From: Pedobacter cryoconitis
GTDB taxonomy: Bacteria > Bacteroidota > Bacteroidia > Sphingobacteriales > Sphingobacteriaceae
DNA: 64,000 bases
Direction: 5' to 3'
Assembly: GCA_019352875.1 (NCBI GenBank)
Contig: JAAAFW010000015.1
Coordinates: 1,759,090-1,823,089 of the forward strand
This document shows positions 1 to 8,700 of this stretch, piece after piece. Both the position numbers and the translations under genes were made by a program. The notes below the pieces were generated by a model, which was not told where the DNA came from, did not search any database, and saw only the letters and a program-made list of their open reading frames with translations. Positions within the stretch are counted from its first letter, which is position 1. The number at the start of each line of letters is the position of its first letter.

Positions 1-40
1 TTGCTCGGGCCATGTTAGAGTCTTGCTTTACTATTGCTTT

Positions 41-110
41 GGGTTGACCTAGTGTTGACCCGAGTTTTCAAGGGGTTGACCCGAGTTTGTTCGAAGAACG
101 ATAGGTCAAC
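41..110. repeat. Cluster of GTTGACC direct and inverted repeats
   Basis: Non-coding DNA downstream of cydB. GTTGACC occurs at 43-49, 54-60 and 75-81, and its inverse GGTCAAC at 104-110. The longer word GTTGACCCGAGTTT is repeated exactly at 54-67 and 75-88. GTTGACCT at 43-50 can pair with AGGTCAAC at 103-110, closing a large stem-loop around the inner repeats. A related word, GTTGACCTAT, recurs at 59872-59881 in another gene-free stretch. This may be a dispersed intergenic repeat or the remnant of a mobile element. No ORF is seen in bases 1-169. Confidence 0.5.
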
Positions 111-169
111 CTTATTTAAGAATAGTAAAAATGGCTATGAATGTAAAAGAAGACTGCAGTAAAACCCGC

Positions 170-1186
170 TCAGTCGTGCTGTTCGCTCTTTTTAGTCCTG
201 AAACTATAAATCAGATAAAAAAGTGCCGGCAAGATAAAAACACTGCCAATTAACAATGCCCAGCCCAGACTTGCAATGGTTTTATATTGCCCCTGATGGG
301 TTAACAGACTCAGATTCTCACCGCCTTTTAGCAGAACAATATCTGGAAAGTGGCTATAGGTTGCCGCAAAAAGAATCATGCTTACCTGAAATCCCGCGAA
401 GAACCGGAGTATGATTGCATGCCCCTTATTCAATTCAATAAAGGTAAGCACTAGTGAGATCGTAGCCAGTACCAGCGCAATTACTCCTGGATAATCACTA
501 AAGATCCAGTCCATCAGCGGGATATTCTCAGCGTAGGCAGCCATAAATACCAGTGCGCCCGCCCCCATAACAACAAAAATTACCCGTCTTGCTTTTCTAA
601 TAAATAAAGCACGGTCATCTGGATGTGTAGTTTCACCAATAATAAATATTGTAGCCAGATAAGCACAGATAGTCACTGTAAACAGCCCCACACTCAACGA
701 AAACCAATTCAGCCAGCTAAAGATATAGGCCGATACAAAATCGGCAGCCTGAAGATCTATCTGACCAGATACCGAGCTGGCCGCAATAATTCCCAGAAAG
801 AAAGGAGTAACCACACTCGACACTACAAAAATTGGCGTATACACTTTTTGCATCCCATCTTTTACCGCATCGTAATTCCTAAAAACGAAGGCCGTGCCTC
901 TGGCAATAATGCCCAGCAGCATACAAACAAGCGGAATATGGAGGTAAACAGAGACTGTGGTATAGATTTTTGGAAAACCAACAAAAAGAATTACAATGAC
1001 AATAATCAGCCACATGTGGTTGGCTTCCCAAACCGGACCAATGGCTTCATACATATTCTTTCGGGTACGGTGCCTGTTCTTTTTCGAAGTAAAAAGTTCC
1101 ATGATTCCCGCACCAAAATCTGCCCCGCCTAATAAGATGTATAATAAAATGGCTGTCCAGAGAAAAACAATAACTACATATACCAT
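170..1186 (-). CDS. cydB: Cytochrome bd oxidase subunit II
   Basis: This 338-residue polytopic membrane protein matches CydB, the partner of CydA in the quinol-oxidising, oxygen-reducing bd terminal oxidase of the cytoplasmic membrane. Typical N-terminal features are visible: the GGADFGAG segment at about residues 20-27 and EAIGPVWEANHMWLI near 47-61, both conserved in CydB. About eight to nine hydrophobic segments follow. Length fits the family (about 340-380). It starts 3 bases after the cydA stop, so the pair is one operon read leftwards. No cydX-like small ORF was found downstream. The bd oxidase has high oxygen affinity, which fits a neighbourhood rich in low-oxygen respiration genes. 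Confidence 0.95.
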   Translation of the reverse strand: MVYVVIVFLWTAILLYILLGGADFGAGIMELFTSKKNRHRTRKNMYEAIGPVWEANHMWLIIVIVILFVGFPKIYTTVSVYLHIPLVCMLLGIIARGTAFVFRNYDAVKDGMQKVYTPIFVVSSVVTPFFLGIIAASSVSGQIDLQAADFVSAYIFSWLNWFSLSVGLFTVTICAYLATIFIIGETTHPDDRALFIRKARRVIFVVMGAGALVFMAAYAENIPLMDWIFSDYPGVIALVLATISLVLTFIELNKGHAIILRFFAGFQVSMILFAATYSHFPDIVLLKGGENLSLLTHQGQYKTIASLGWALLIGSVFILPALFYLIYSFRTKKSEQHD

Positions 1187-1189
1187 GAC

Positions 1190-2518
1190 TTAAGAATTCT
1201 TTGTTTGAGATGACGAATCATATAATTTACCTACCATGGTAATTTGTCTGTATAATAAAACACTGACAATAACAGCTAAGGAAATATACACCGCAGTAAA
1301 CAGATAAAATGAATAAGCAATACCCGGCATTGGCGTTACTGCATCTGCCGTACGCATTACCCCATGAATGATCCAGGGTTGTCTGCCAACTTCTGTCACA
1401 GTCCAGCCCGCTTCTAAAGCGATATATCCCATTGGCGTAGCGACTACAAAAAGACGTAACAGCCACTTACTATCCAACCAATGCTTCTTTTTAATTAAAG
1501 CATAAAAATAGATCAGGGCCAGGCCGAGCATGAGCATTCCCAGACCTACCATGAGCTGAAATGCATAATGTGTGATTGCCACCGGCGGATGATCCTCTAC
1601 AGGAATACTATCCAGGCCTTTCACCTCTCCGTTAAAATCTCCTGTTGCCATAAAACTGAGGGCTTTTGGAATTTTAATCGCATATTTTACTGTTTTATTT
1701 TCTACATCAGGTATCCCTCCAATAATTAAAGGAGCACCTTTTTCAGTATGGAAATGCGCTTCCATGGCTGCCAGTTTTGCGGGTTGCCTGCCGGCAACAT
1801 CTTTTGCAGAAATATCTCCGCTAATAGGTTGGAGACAAGCAGCTATCGTCGCAAATATTGCTGCAATCTGAAATGCCTTGCGATGAAACAGCACGTTCTT
1901 TCCTTTTAAAATCATTAAAGCATGCACCCCGGCAACTGCAAAACCAGTTGAAACAAATGCAGCTATACACATATGCAAAGCCTGCGAAAACCAGGCATCA
2001 TTGAACATCGCCTTAACGGGGTCGATATTCAGGTATTGTCCATCTATAAAATCGAATCCGGCAGGACTGTTCATCCAGGCGTTAGCAGCAACTACCAGAA
2101 TTCCTGAGAGTAATCCGCTGACACCGACTATAACACCGGTAAGCCAATGAAACCAGGGATGAAATTTATTCCAGCCATAAAGATAAAATCCAAGGGCAAT
2201 TGCCTCAATAAAAAAGGCAGTCCCCTCCAGAGAGAACGGCATTCCGAAAATCGGACCGGCATGCTCCATAAATCGTGGCCACAACAGACCCAGTTCAAAG
2301 GATAATACGGTACCTGAAACCGCTCCTGTTGCAAAGAAAATTGCTACACCTTTACTCCAGGCTTTGGTAACGTCCAGATAGACCGGATCTTTCTTTTTTA
2401 ACCAGAAATAATGTGCGGTACACATAAAGAATGGCATGACCATGCCAATACAGGAAAAAACAATGTGAAAGCCCAAAGAAAAGGCCATCTGAAGTCGGGC
2501 AGCTAAGAAATCTTCCAT
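1190..2518 (-). CDS. cydA: Cytochrome bd oxidase subunit I
   Basis: CydA (442 residues) carries the hemes and the quinol site of the bd oxidase. The start MEDFLAARLQMAFSLGFH is typical and includes the early conserved His at residue 18. The conserved GWTVTEVGRQPW segment lies about 80 residues before the C-terminus. The protein is shorter than the E. coli form (about 520 residues), consistent with the short Q-loop group. cydB follows after 3 bases. The start at 2518 is an ATG, 93 bases downstream of the stop of the NADH dehydrogenase gene, so all three could share a transcript. No TGA-N6-TCA site was found in that gap. Confidence 0.95.
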   Translation of the reverse strand: MEDFLAARLQMAFSLGFHIVFSCIGMVMPFFMCTAHYFWLKKKDPVYLDVTKAWSKGVAIFFATGAVSGTVLSFELGLLWPRFMEHAGPIFGMPFSLEGTAFFIEAIALGFYLYGWNKFHPWFHWLTGVIVGVSGLLSGILVVAANAWMNSPAGFDFIDGQYLNIDPVKAMFNDAWFSQALHMCIAAFVSTGFAVAGVHALMILKGKNVLFHRKAFQIAAIFATIAACLQPISGDISAKDVAGRQPAKLAAMEAHFHTEKGAPLIIGGIPDVENKTVKYAIKIPKALSFMATGDFNGEVKGLDSIPVEDHPPVAITHYAFQLMVGLGMLMLGLALIYFYALIKKKHWLDSKWLLRLFVVATPMGYIALEAGWTVTEVGRQPWIIHGVMRTADAVTPMPGIAYSFYLFTAVYISLAVIVSVLLYRQITMVGKLYDSSSQTKNS

Positions 2519-2611
2519 AAAAGCAAAAGTAAGAGTTATACCGTTTCAAAGCAGATTTAACACAATAGAATTGCCCTTGAAATGTAATATTCCGACCGGT
2601 TAGTGCCGGTA

Positions 2612-3925
2612 CTAAATAACCGGTTTACTACTCACCGGCGGCACTATCAGTTCTTTGTTTGCCCCCGGTCTGACGATCATTCTTAAAGACTGGTCCCTGG
2701 TAAAATAAGCAACCATCCAGTTGTATAAAGTTTTGATCTGATTCCTGGAATTGATTAATGAAATAAGGTGGATAAACAGCCACATTAGCCAGGCAATAAA
2801 ACCACTAAAAAACATTTTAGGTTTTGGTAGATCAGCTACCGCCTTGTTACGGCCAATAATCGCCATAGATCCCCTATCATGATAGGCAAAGGGTTTCTGA
2901 GACTCAGATTTAGAAATGCGTACCAGGTTCTTCCCTAAATTGTCGGCCTGCTGCATAGCAACCTGCGCAAGCTGAGGATGCCCTTGTGGAAAATTACTAT
3001 CTGTCACTTGTATACAGGTATCTCCCAGCGCGTATATATTACCTGTTCCCTTTACCAGGTTATAAGCATCTACCTGTAACCGTTTTCCTTTACCATACGC
3101 CTCTGCTGGAATACCTTTAAAAACCATAGCAGTGACGCCTGCAGCCCAGATCAGATTTTTAGTAGTAATAGTTTCTCCGTTGGCAAAATGAACCTGATCA
3201 TCAGCGAAATCTTTAACCATCATATTCAGTTTCACCTTCACACCCATTTTCATTAGAGCATTGTAAGTGTATTGCTGTGATTTTTCGCTCATTGGCGTCA
3301 GTACGGCAGGCAAGCCGTCAACGAGATAAATTTCTCCGCCAGAACCGGTAAGTTCAGGGTAATCTTTGGCGATAATATGCTTTTTCATCTCCGCAAACAT
3401 ACCCGAGATCTCTACTCCAGTCGGGCCGCCGCCGGCAACTACAACAGTGAGTAGTTTTTTACGCTCAACCGGATCCTGTGTGCGGGAGGCCAGCTCCAAC
3501 CTCTCCAGGAGTGTATTACGCATCTGCAGCGCATCTGACAGTGTCTTCATGGGTATAGCATGCTTTGCGACACTTTCCATCCCGAAATAATTTGTTTCGC
3601 ATCCGGTAGCGAGTACGAGTATATCATAACTGACTTCTCCTGTGGAGAACATCACTTTGTGTTGTTCCGGAAAAATCTCCAGCAACTCTCCCATCCGGAA
3701 TTGAATATTATCTTTCCCTCTAAGTAGTTTACGGAAGGGATAACTAATATTAGAACTTTCCAGATAGCCGGTAGCCACCTGGTAGATGAGTGGAGGAAAG
3801 AAATTGTAATTGTTTTTGTCTGCAAGTATAACTTCAAAATTTGTGTGTCCGGCAAGCTGTTTAGCCAGATTTACACCAGCAAAACCGCCTCCAATAATTA
3901 GAACTCTTTTTTGATTTTGATCCAT
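2612..3925 (-). CDS. ndh: Type II NADH:quinone oxidoreductase (NDH-2)
   Basis: A 437-residue FAD flavoprotein of the NDH-2 family. It oxidises NADH and reduces the membrane quinone pool without pumping protons. Evidence: the N-terminal FAD dinucleotide fold VLIIGGGFAGVNLAKQL (residues 8-24), the second nucleotide fold VVVAGGGPTGVEISG (about 161-175), the IWAAGV segment and the YALGDTC FAD-contact motif at about 300. A hydrophobic C-terminal stretch (about 370-392) can anchor it to the membrane. It lies just upstream of cydAB on the same strand, so electrons could pass from NADH to quinone to bd oxidase through products of neighbouring genes. Confidence 0.9.
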   Translation of the reverse strand: MDQNQKRVLIIGGGFAGVNLAKQLAGHTNFEVILADKNNYNFFPPLIYQVATGYLESSNISYPFRKLLRGKDNIQFRMGELLEIFPEQHKVMFSTGEVSYDILVLATGCETNYFGMESVAKHAIPMKTLSDALQMRNTLLERLELASRTQDPVERKKLLTVVVAGGGPTGVEISGMFAEMKKHIIAKDYPELTGSGGEIYLVDGLPAVLTPMSEKSQQYTYNALMKMGVKVKLNMMVKDFADDQVHFANGETITTKNLIWAAGVTAMVFKGIPAEAYGKGKRLQVDAYNLVKGTGNIYALGDTCIQVTDSNFPQGHPQLAQVAMQQADNLGKNLVRISKSESQKPFAYHDRGSMAIIGRNKAVADLPKPKMFFSGFIAWLMWLFIHLISLINSRNQIKTLYNWMVAYFTRDQSLRMIVRPGANKELIVPPVSSKPVI

Positions 3926-4002
3926 TATATATAGCTGTATATGATTTTAAAACTAAAACAGAATTATACGGATGATGTTTTCAAATAGACTATTATTTCA
4001 GC

Positions 4003-4548
4003 ATGGCATCAGAAATCTTGCAGAAATATCTTAATTTGTATCAAATGAGCGATAAAGATCTTCAATCCCTAAACACTTTCACCACGGGTAAATATGTATT
4101 TACCGGAAATCTACAGGAACGGCTCCTGGCAGAAAACCCTGTACCGGTCATATGGGCAGATGGTTTGCGCATGCATTTATCGGATGGTAAACAGGTGGGC
4201 GATAGCGGCCGGTTTCCAGTAAGCGACCTGATTTTAAAATCTTCTGTTTTTCTGGAAGATGACGGCAGGAAACTAGAGGCCCATAAACTATATACCTGGC
4301 CGGCAAATCTTGGGATCACCAAACACTGGACTGCTGCAAAAACCAGTTTTTTACAAGAATTTATCTTGAATTTCCCAATCGAGATAATCAGTGTACATCC
4401 CGAACAGGGTCTTACCTGGAAATTTATTACACCGGAACAATTTAAAAAATTCCCCGAAAACTTCGAGGCTAAATCAGCATTCAAAGACTTCTTTGCACAT
4501 CCGGAAACCTATTTCTTTTTAAGAAGACCTCTCCAGGAGCCTAAATAA
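4003..4548 (+). CDS. Uncharacterised 181-residue protein
   Basis: I do not recognise this family. The product is soluble-looking, with no signal peptide or membrane segment, and contains many aromatic residues. It begins MASEILQKYLNLYQMSDKD and has a mixed alpha/beta appearance. The gene is read divergently from ndh, across a 77-base spacer, and convergently with the outer membrane gene after it (21-base gap). Composition resembles its neighbours. It is probably a real gene because the long frame starts with ATG and fills the gap between two confident genes. No function can be assigned. Confidence 0.7.
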   Translation: MASEILQKYLNLYQMSDKDLQSLNTFTTGKYVFTGNLQERLLAENPVPVIWADGLRMHLSDGKQVGDSGRFPVSDLILKSSVFLEDDGRKLEAHKLYTWPANLGITKHWTAAKTSFLQEFILNFPIEIISVHPEQGLTWKFITPEQFKKFPENFEAKSAFKDFFAHPETYFFLRRPLQEPK

Positions 4549-4569
4549 TGCCGACTTTAATCAAGCGTA

Positions 4570-5307
4570 TTAGAAATAACGTTCGAAAGTTAACCCATAA
4601 CTAAACAACAGATTTTCCCTGTCGGTACGGGATATTCTATTGTATTGAAAAGCAGTGGTCAGACTAAGCCATTTATTTAATTTAAAGGCGACACTGGACA
4701 CGGACTTGAAAGTATAATCATCTTTATCATTCAATGAAGGCTGAAAGAAGGAAGAACTATTCAGTTCAATAAGATTTCTGTAAATATACTTCCCGGTCAG
4801 ACGCAGCGAATTCCGCCAGGTATGATAGATTTCCCTATCAATATCATCTAGTATCAGGTCGCTTGAATCAAAGAGAATTCCGTCACTCAGATTCAGGTAT
4901 GCATTGTCAGAGTCTATGAAACTATAGGCAATACCTGCACCAGCCAGCAGCTGATTGTTAATTTTAAGAGATTTGCTGGTATTATAATTTACAAGGCCCC
5001 AGAAAAAAGTACGTGGAAAGCCTTTGTATAAGTTAAAATCCAATGCCGATGAATAATCATTGTTCGTCAGCTTGCTATCCTGCTTACCATAAATCCACGT
5101 ATTATTCCAGTTTAGGCTATATGATTTTTTTCTGACACCTATCTTTGCAGCATTATTCAGCAACCAGGATTGCCCGTCATTGGTTTTATTAAATGCACCT
5201 GTGCTCGTATAACGGATCTGGTAGGCTGTGCTATCCGTGAACTGCGCGTATGCAGTCAGAGGAAAATATAAACCTATATAAAAAATAATCTTCAGTTTCT
5301 TTATCAT
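4570..5307 (-). CDS. DUF481-like outer membrane protein
   Basis: A 245-residue secreted protein. The start at 5307 is chosen because MIKKLKIIFYIGLYFPLTAYAQ is a clear signal peptide ending in an AQ cleavage region. The open frame extends 46 codons further, to 5445, but that part is neither secretory nor conserved-looking and would run into the operator region. The mature part has alternating hydrophobic strands and ends in an aromatic residue (RYF), as beta-barrel proteins do. It resembles the DUF481 family (salt-induced outer membrane proteins). It is convergent with the 181-residue gene. Function beyond a small outer membrane barrel is unknown. Confidence 0.75.
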   Translation of the reverse strand: MIKKLKIIFYIGLYFPLTAYAQFTDSTAYQIRYTSTGAFNKTNDGQSWLLNNAAKIGVRKKSYSLNWNNTWIYGKQDSKLTNNDYSSALDFNLYKGFPRTFFWGLVNYNTSKSLKINNQLLAGAGIAYSFIDSDNAYLNLSDGILFDSSDLILDDIDREIYHTWRNSLRLTGKYIYRNLIELNSSSFFQPSLNDKDDYTFKSVSSVAFKLNKWLSLTTAFQYNRISRTDRENLLFSYGLTFERYF

Positions 5308-5443
5308 TCTTGCTTGTTCGGTAGGTCGTAAGTTGGCCGATTTTGGAAATAATTTAACAATAAGTATATCGGCTTTGTTTGCGGTCCTGGATAATTGGAT
5401 ATATCGTAAAGATATTGTCAGAAAAAAGTCATAGATCGAACTC

Positions 5444-5492
5444 AAACATCTGATGTTTAAGATTAACTCTACCTTTGAAACATCAGATGTTT
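5444..5492. promoter_or_regulatory. Twin palindromic operators and promoter of the GntR operon
   Basis: Two near-identical perfect palindromes precede the GntR gene: AAACATCTGATGTTT at 5444-5458 and AAACATCAGATGTTT at 5478-5492. Their centres are 34 bases apart, close to three helical turns. Between them TACCTTTG at 5470-5477 matches the Bacteroidota -7 consensus TAnnTTTG exactly. The left palindrome would cover the -33 region and the right one the transcription start, a standard layout for autorepression by a dimeric FadR/GntR protein. That the adjacent GntR protein is the binder is inferred. Confidence 0.75.
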
Positions 5493-5496
5493 ACAT

Positions 5497-6150
5497 ATGC
5501 AGCCAAGAGTTAAACTTTCCGATAAAGTCATCGCCTCCATAAGGGAGGATATTGCCTCAGGCAAACTAAAAAAAGGTGAAAAAATTCCCGCCGAACCAGA
5601 GCTAATGGAACTTTACGGCGTTGGCCGGTCTACGATCAGAGAAGCTATTAAAACACTTGCGATTGCAGGTACTTTAAAAGTGCAGCAGGGATCAGGCACT
5701 TTTGTAACCTCCCTCCCCCGTAATGAGACGCTCTCACAACGCCTGCGACGTGCAGAATTTCAAGAGATTAACTCTGTAAGGCTTATGCTGGAAAAAGAGA
5801 TCACCAGGCTTGCCTGTCAGAATCATACACAGGCAGACCTGGAACAGATCCGTTTACATCTTCAGGAAAGAGGTCTGGCAATTCGGAATCAGCAACAGCA
5901 GAAATGTGCAGACGCAGATATTGCTTTTCATATCTGCATCGCAAAAGCGTCCGGAAACAAGGTTCTTACAGACCTCTATCAGAGTTTCACATTGGTTATC
6001 AGGGACTTTTTTAGCAAAAGGAAAGAAGAAAACATGAAGCATTTTGAAAAAAGTCATCCTATGCATCAGAAACTGGCGGCTGCAATTGCTGCGAGAGACC
6101 AGAAACTGGCTGAAGAGGTAACTCAATATATATTAGAAAACAATTACTAG
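5497..6150 (+). CDS. GntR-family (FadR subgroup) transcriptional regulator
   Basis: A 217-residue regulator with the GntR winged helix at residues 5-75 (KVIASIREDIASGKLKKGEK, then GRSTIREAIKTL and the wing VQQGSGTFV). An all-helical FCD effector domain follows (about 85-210), with the metal-ligand-type segment DADIAFHICIAKASGN. FCD proteins usually bind a carboxylate effector through a metal. The gene starts 5 bases after the second palindromic operator and is followed after 5 bases by a TSUP permease. It most likely controls its own operon in response to the permease substrate. The effector is unknown. Confidence 0.9.
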   Translation: MQPRVKLSDKVIASIREDIASGKLKKGEKIPAEPELMELYGVGRSTIREAIKTLAIAGTLKVQQGSGTFVTSLPRNETLSQRLRRAEFQEINSVRLMLEKEITRLACQNHTQADLEQIRLHLQERGLAIRNQQQQKCADADIAFHICIAKASGNKVLTDLYQSFTLVIRDFFSKRKEENMKHFEKSHPMHQKLAAAIAARDQKLAEEVTQYILENNY

Positions 6151-6155
6151 AAAAC

Positions 6156-6989
6156 ATGACCATATTAACTTTTACCCTGATCTTGCTGGCAGGTGCTTAT
6201 CTGGCCGGGCTAGCCGGCTCATTAACCGGGCTTGGCGGTGGCGTGGTGATTATCCCGCTGCTGACACTTTTCTTTCATGTCGATATACGTTACGCTATTG
6301 GTGCAGCCCTTGTCGCGTCGATCGCGACCTCATCGGGGTCGGCCAGCGCCTACGTTAAAGAAGGTATAACCAATGTCAGACTGGGTATGTTTCTTGAAAT
6401 AGCTACTACAGTCGGCGCAGTTGCAGGTGCAATTATTGCAGTTTACACACCAGTAAATACAGTAGCAATAGTTTTTGGTGTAATGCTCATCTTCTCTGCA
6501 TCCATGACGCTCCGCAAAAAGAACGAACAAATCCTGACTGAGGGAAGCAGAATGAGTGACATCCTGAAATTAAACAGTACTTACCCCAGCCCTGAAGGGC
6601 CTGTGCCTTACAAATTAAAGCATATTGGCCGCGGTTTTTCGGTGATGACTATCGCTGGTGTTCTTTCCGGTTTACTGGGTATTGGTTCCGGTGCCTTAAA
6701 AGTACTAGCCATGGATACTGCGATGCGTGTACCATTCCGCGTGAGTACCACAACCAGTAATTTCATGGTTGGAGTTACCGCAGCTGCAAGTGCAGTCGTC
6801 TATTTACAACGTGGGTATATTGATCCGGGAATTGCATTTCCGGTTGTTATCGGTGTACTGGCCGGTGCCATAACCGGTAGTAAGATACTGATGAAGATCA
6901 ATGTAAACGCTTTGAAATTAATTTTCAGTATTGCAATTACACTGATCGCAATCAATATGATTTATAACGGCTTTAACCATAAATTCTAA
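6156..6989 (+). CDS. TSUP (TauE/SafE) family permease
   Basis: A 277-residue membrane protein of the TauE/SafE (TSUP) family, which moves small anions such as sulfite, sulfoacetate or other organosulfur and carboxylate compounds. It has about eight hydrophobic helices and the duplicated family motif: GLAGSLTGLGGGVVIIPLL near residues 18-36 and GVLSGLLGIGSGALKVLAM near 168-186. It lies between a GntR regulator and a DUF1634 membrane protein with gaps of 5 and 3 bases, so the three form an operon. The GntR/TSUP/DUF1634 grouping suggests a regulated anion exporter or importer; the substrate cannot be read from sequence. Confidence 0.88.
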   Translation: MTILTFTLILLAGAYLAGLAGSLTGLGGGVVIIPLLTLFFHVDIRYAIGAALVASIATSSGSASAYVKEGITNVRLGMFLEIATTVGAVAGAIIAVYTPVNTVAIVFGVMLIFSASMTLRKKNEQILTEGSRMSDILKLNSTYPSPEGPVPYKLKHIGRGFSVMTIAGVLSGLLGIGSGALKVLAMDTAMRVPFRVSTTTSNFMVGVTAAASAVVYLQRGYIDPGIAFPVVIGVLAGAITGSKILMKINVNALKLIFSIAITLIAINMIYNGFNHKF

Positions 6990-6992
6990 ACC

Positions 6993-7388
6993 ATGAAAGC
7001 ACAGATGAAAAAGAAATTGACAGATTACGATATGCAGCAGCTTATCGGTCAGGTGTTGCGGGTTGGCGTTATTCTTTCCGGAACAATAGCCACCATTGGC
7101 GGAATCTGGTATTTATTCCAGCAAGGTTCGGGCACACCTCATTACGGTACTTTTAGTGGAGAGCCTGCCGGATTCACCAGTCTGACTGGTATTTACAAAG
7201 GTATTTTAACCGGAAGTGCTGCTGAGATTATTCAGCTGGGAGTCGTTATCCTGATTGCAACGCCGATTATCCGGATTATATTCTCACTTTTTTCATTTAT
7301 TCTGGAAAAAGACGGACTTTATGTGGTAATTACACTGATTGTACTGAGTGTGATTCTATTCAGTATGTTTGGCGGATTAAAGGTTTAG
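6993..7388 (+). CDS. DUF1634 membrane protein
   Basis: A 131-residue protein with three hydrophobic helices, matching the DUF1634 family that is commonly encoded next to TSUP permeases. The N-terminal segment KLTDYDMQQLIGQVLRVGV is typical of the family. It probably acts as an accessory subunit of the permease; this rests on gene neighbourhood. An alternative start four codons in (second Met) is possible. Its 3' end overlaps the 3' end of the convergent MFS gene by 4 bases. Confidence 0.82.
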   Translation: MKAQMKKKLTDYDMQQLIGQVLRVGVILSGTIATIGGIWYLFQQGSGTPHYGTFSGEPAGFTSLTGIYKGILTGSAAEIIQLGVVILIATPIIRIIFSLFSFILEKDGLYVVITLIVLSVILFSMFGGLKV

Positions 7389-8605
7389 CCGACTGAATTA
7401 ACGGTACTGGGTTGTTTACTGCGATACCAGATAAAAGCACCGGTTGCAACCAGCCCTATTAAACCTTCGATAAGTACCGCAGGCCTTGGACCGATCAAAT
7501 GCGCTACCCAGCCTATCAGTAAACTGCCAATCGGAAGCAAGCCCTGGTAAGCCATAATATAATAGCTGATTGCACGTCCACGCATCTCGGGTGCCGCATG
7601 AGTTTGGATATAGGTATTAATCGCTGAAGTCTGTGCCATCATTCCCAATCCGGAAACTGCCATAAATAATAAGGCCAGCGGCAGTTGGGGAGCATAAGAT
7701 AAAAGCAACAAGCTGATTCCGAAAATCCCTCCGGCTATCGCGATCAGTTTCATCAAAGTATTCGTATTTTTCAGATTGGCCATATATATCGCACTCAGAA
7801 CAGAACCTATCCCGGCTGCACTTTCGAACCAGCTGAAGGTACGGGCATCTCCATTAAAAATGTCTTTGGCAAAAACTGGCATCAGCGTGTTAAAAGGAAT
7901 AACAAATAAGCTTGTGATTCCGATCATAATAATCATACTGCTCAACTCTTTATCACTTGAAACATAATGAAAACCCTCTTCCAATTCTTTCCATATACTT
8001 TTCTCTGTATGCTGGATTACCGGATTTTTAAGATTCATCAGGAATAAACATCCCAGTACAGGTATATAGCTCAGAAAATTACCGATAAAACAAAAGTCTG
8101 TTCCGAAAGCACTCAATATAATTCCCGCAACGGCAGGCCCGGCAATTCTGGCAAAATTATTCATCGTTGTATTCAATGCGATCGCGTTAGGCAGATCTCC
8201 AGGGTCATCAACGAGTTCTACCATCATCGACTGGCGACAGGTCATGTCAAAAGCATTAATAATCCCCTGAACCAGACTAAGCAGGATGATCAGCAGGATA
8301 TTATGAAACCCAAAGAAAACTATACCAGCAAGCGCACCTGCCTGAAGCATCGAAATAATTTGAGTAATCACAAGGATTTTATACCGATTATGACGATCTA
8401 CCAGACTCCCTGCATACGGAGACAAAAACAAGGACGGAATCAGACTGACGAAGCCTACTACACCTAAAAGGATTGCCGAACCGGTTAACTGGTAAACAAG
8501 CCAGCTAACGGCTGTCTTCTGCATCCAGGTTCCGATCAGAGAGATTGATTGTCCATAAAAGAAAAGTTTAAAGTTTGGTGATTTGAGCGAACGGAAAAGA
8601 GTCAT
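7385..8605 (-). CDS. MFS transporter (EntS-like exporter)
   Basis: A 406-residue major facilitator protein with about twelve membrane helices. The N-terminus, FRSLKSPNFKLFFYGQSISLIGTWMQ without its first and last few residues, is the pattern of the EntS/DUF894 group of drug or siderophore exporters. The loop SPYAGSLVDRHNRYKIL (about residues 61-77) is the MFS motif A between helices 2 and 3. It is divergent from a LysR regulator with a 95-base shared promoter region, so it is a likely target of that regulator. Substrate unknown. Confidence 0.87.
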   Translation of the reverse strand: MTLFRSLKSPNFKLFFYGQSISLIGTWMQKTAVSWLVYQLTGSAILLGVVGFVSLIPSLFLSPYAGSLVDRHNRYKILVITQIISMLQAGALAGIVFFGFHNILLIILLSLVQGIINAFDMTCRQSMMVELVDDPGDLPNAIALNTTMNNFARIAGPAVAGIILSAFGTDFCFIGNFLSYIPVLGCLFLMNLKNPVIQHTEKSIWKELEEGFHYVSSDKELSSMIIMIGITSLFVIPFNTLMPVFAKDIFNGDARTFSWFESAAGIGSVLSAIYMANLKNTNTLMKLIAIAGGIFGISLLLLSYAPQLPLALLFMAVSGLGMMAQTSAINTYIQTHAAPEMRGRAISYYIMAYQGLLPIGSLLIGWVAHLIGPRPAVLIEGLIGLVATGAFIWYRSKQPSTVNSVG

Positions 8606-8679
8606 TGTGTTTATTTTCTTATTGTGCCAAATTTCGGTATTCAGAATATATTTGTAAAATTGATTGTTTTAATGATTTT

Positions 8680-8696
8680 GATTAGTTTTACTAATC
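8680..8696. promoter_or_regulatory. Candidate LysR operator
   Basis: GATTAG-TTTTA-CTAATC is a 17-base interrupted palindrome with perfect 6-base arms. It sits 4 bases before the LysR start codon, inside the region shared with the divergent MFS gene. The size and A/T-rich centre fit a LysR recognition site (T-N11-A). Binding by the adjacent regulator is inferred. Confidence 0.5.
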
Positions 8697-8700
8697 GATT

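Noticed and set aside
1..169. cydX-like small gene after cydB
   Set aside because: No minus-strand frame with a start and a hydrophobic helix was found in this stretch.
623..1132. 169-residue plus-strand frame inside cydB
   Set aside because: Antisense to a confident gene, with no domain-like pattern; a shadow frame.
2519..2611. FNR-type site before cydA
   Set aside because: No TGA-N6-TCA occurs in this gap, so cydAB is not placed in the proposed regulon.
3926..4002. TGATGTTTTCA before ndh as an FNR-type site
   Set aside because: The spacer between TGA and TCA is five bases rather than six.
5308..5445. Longer N-terminus for the DUF481-like protein
   Set aside because: It puts 46 non-secretory residues before a clear signal peptide and reaches the GntR operator region.
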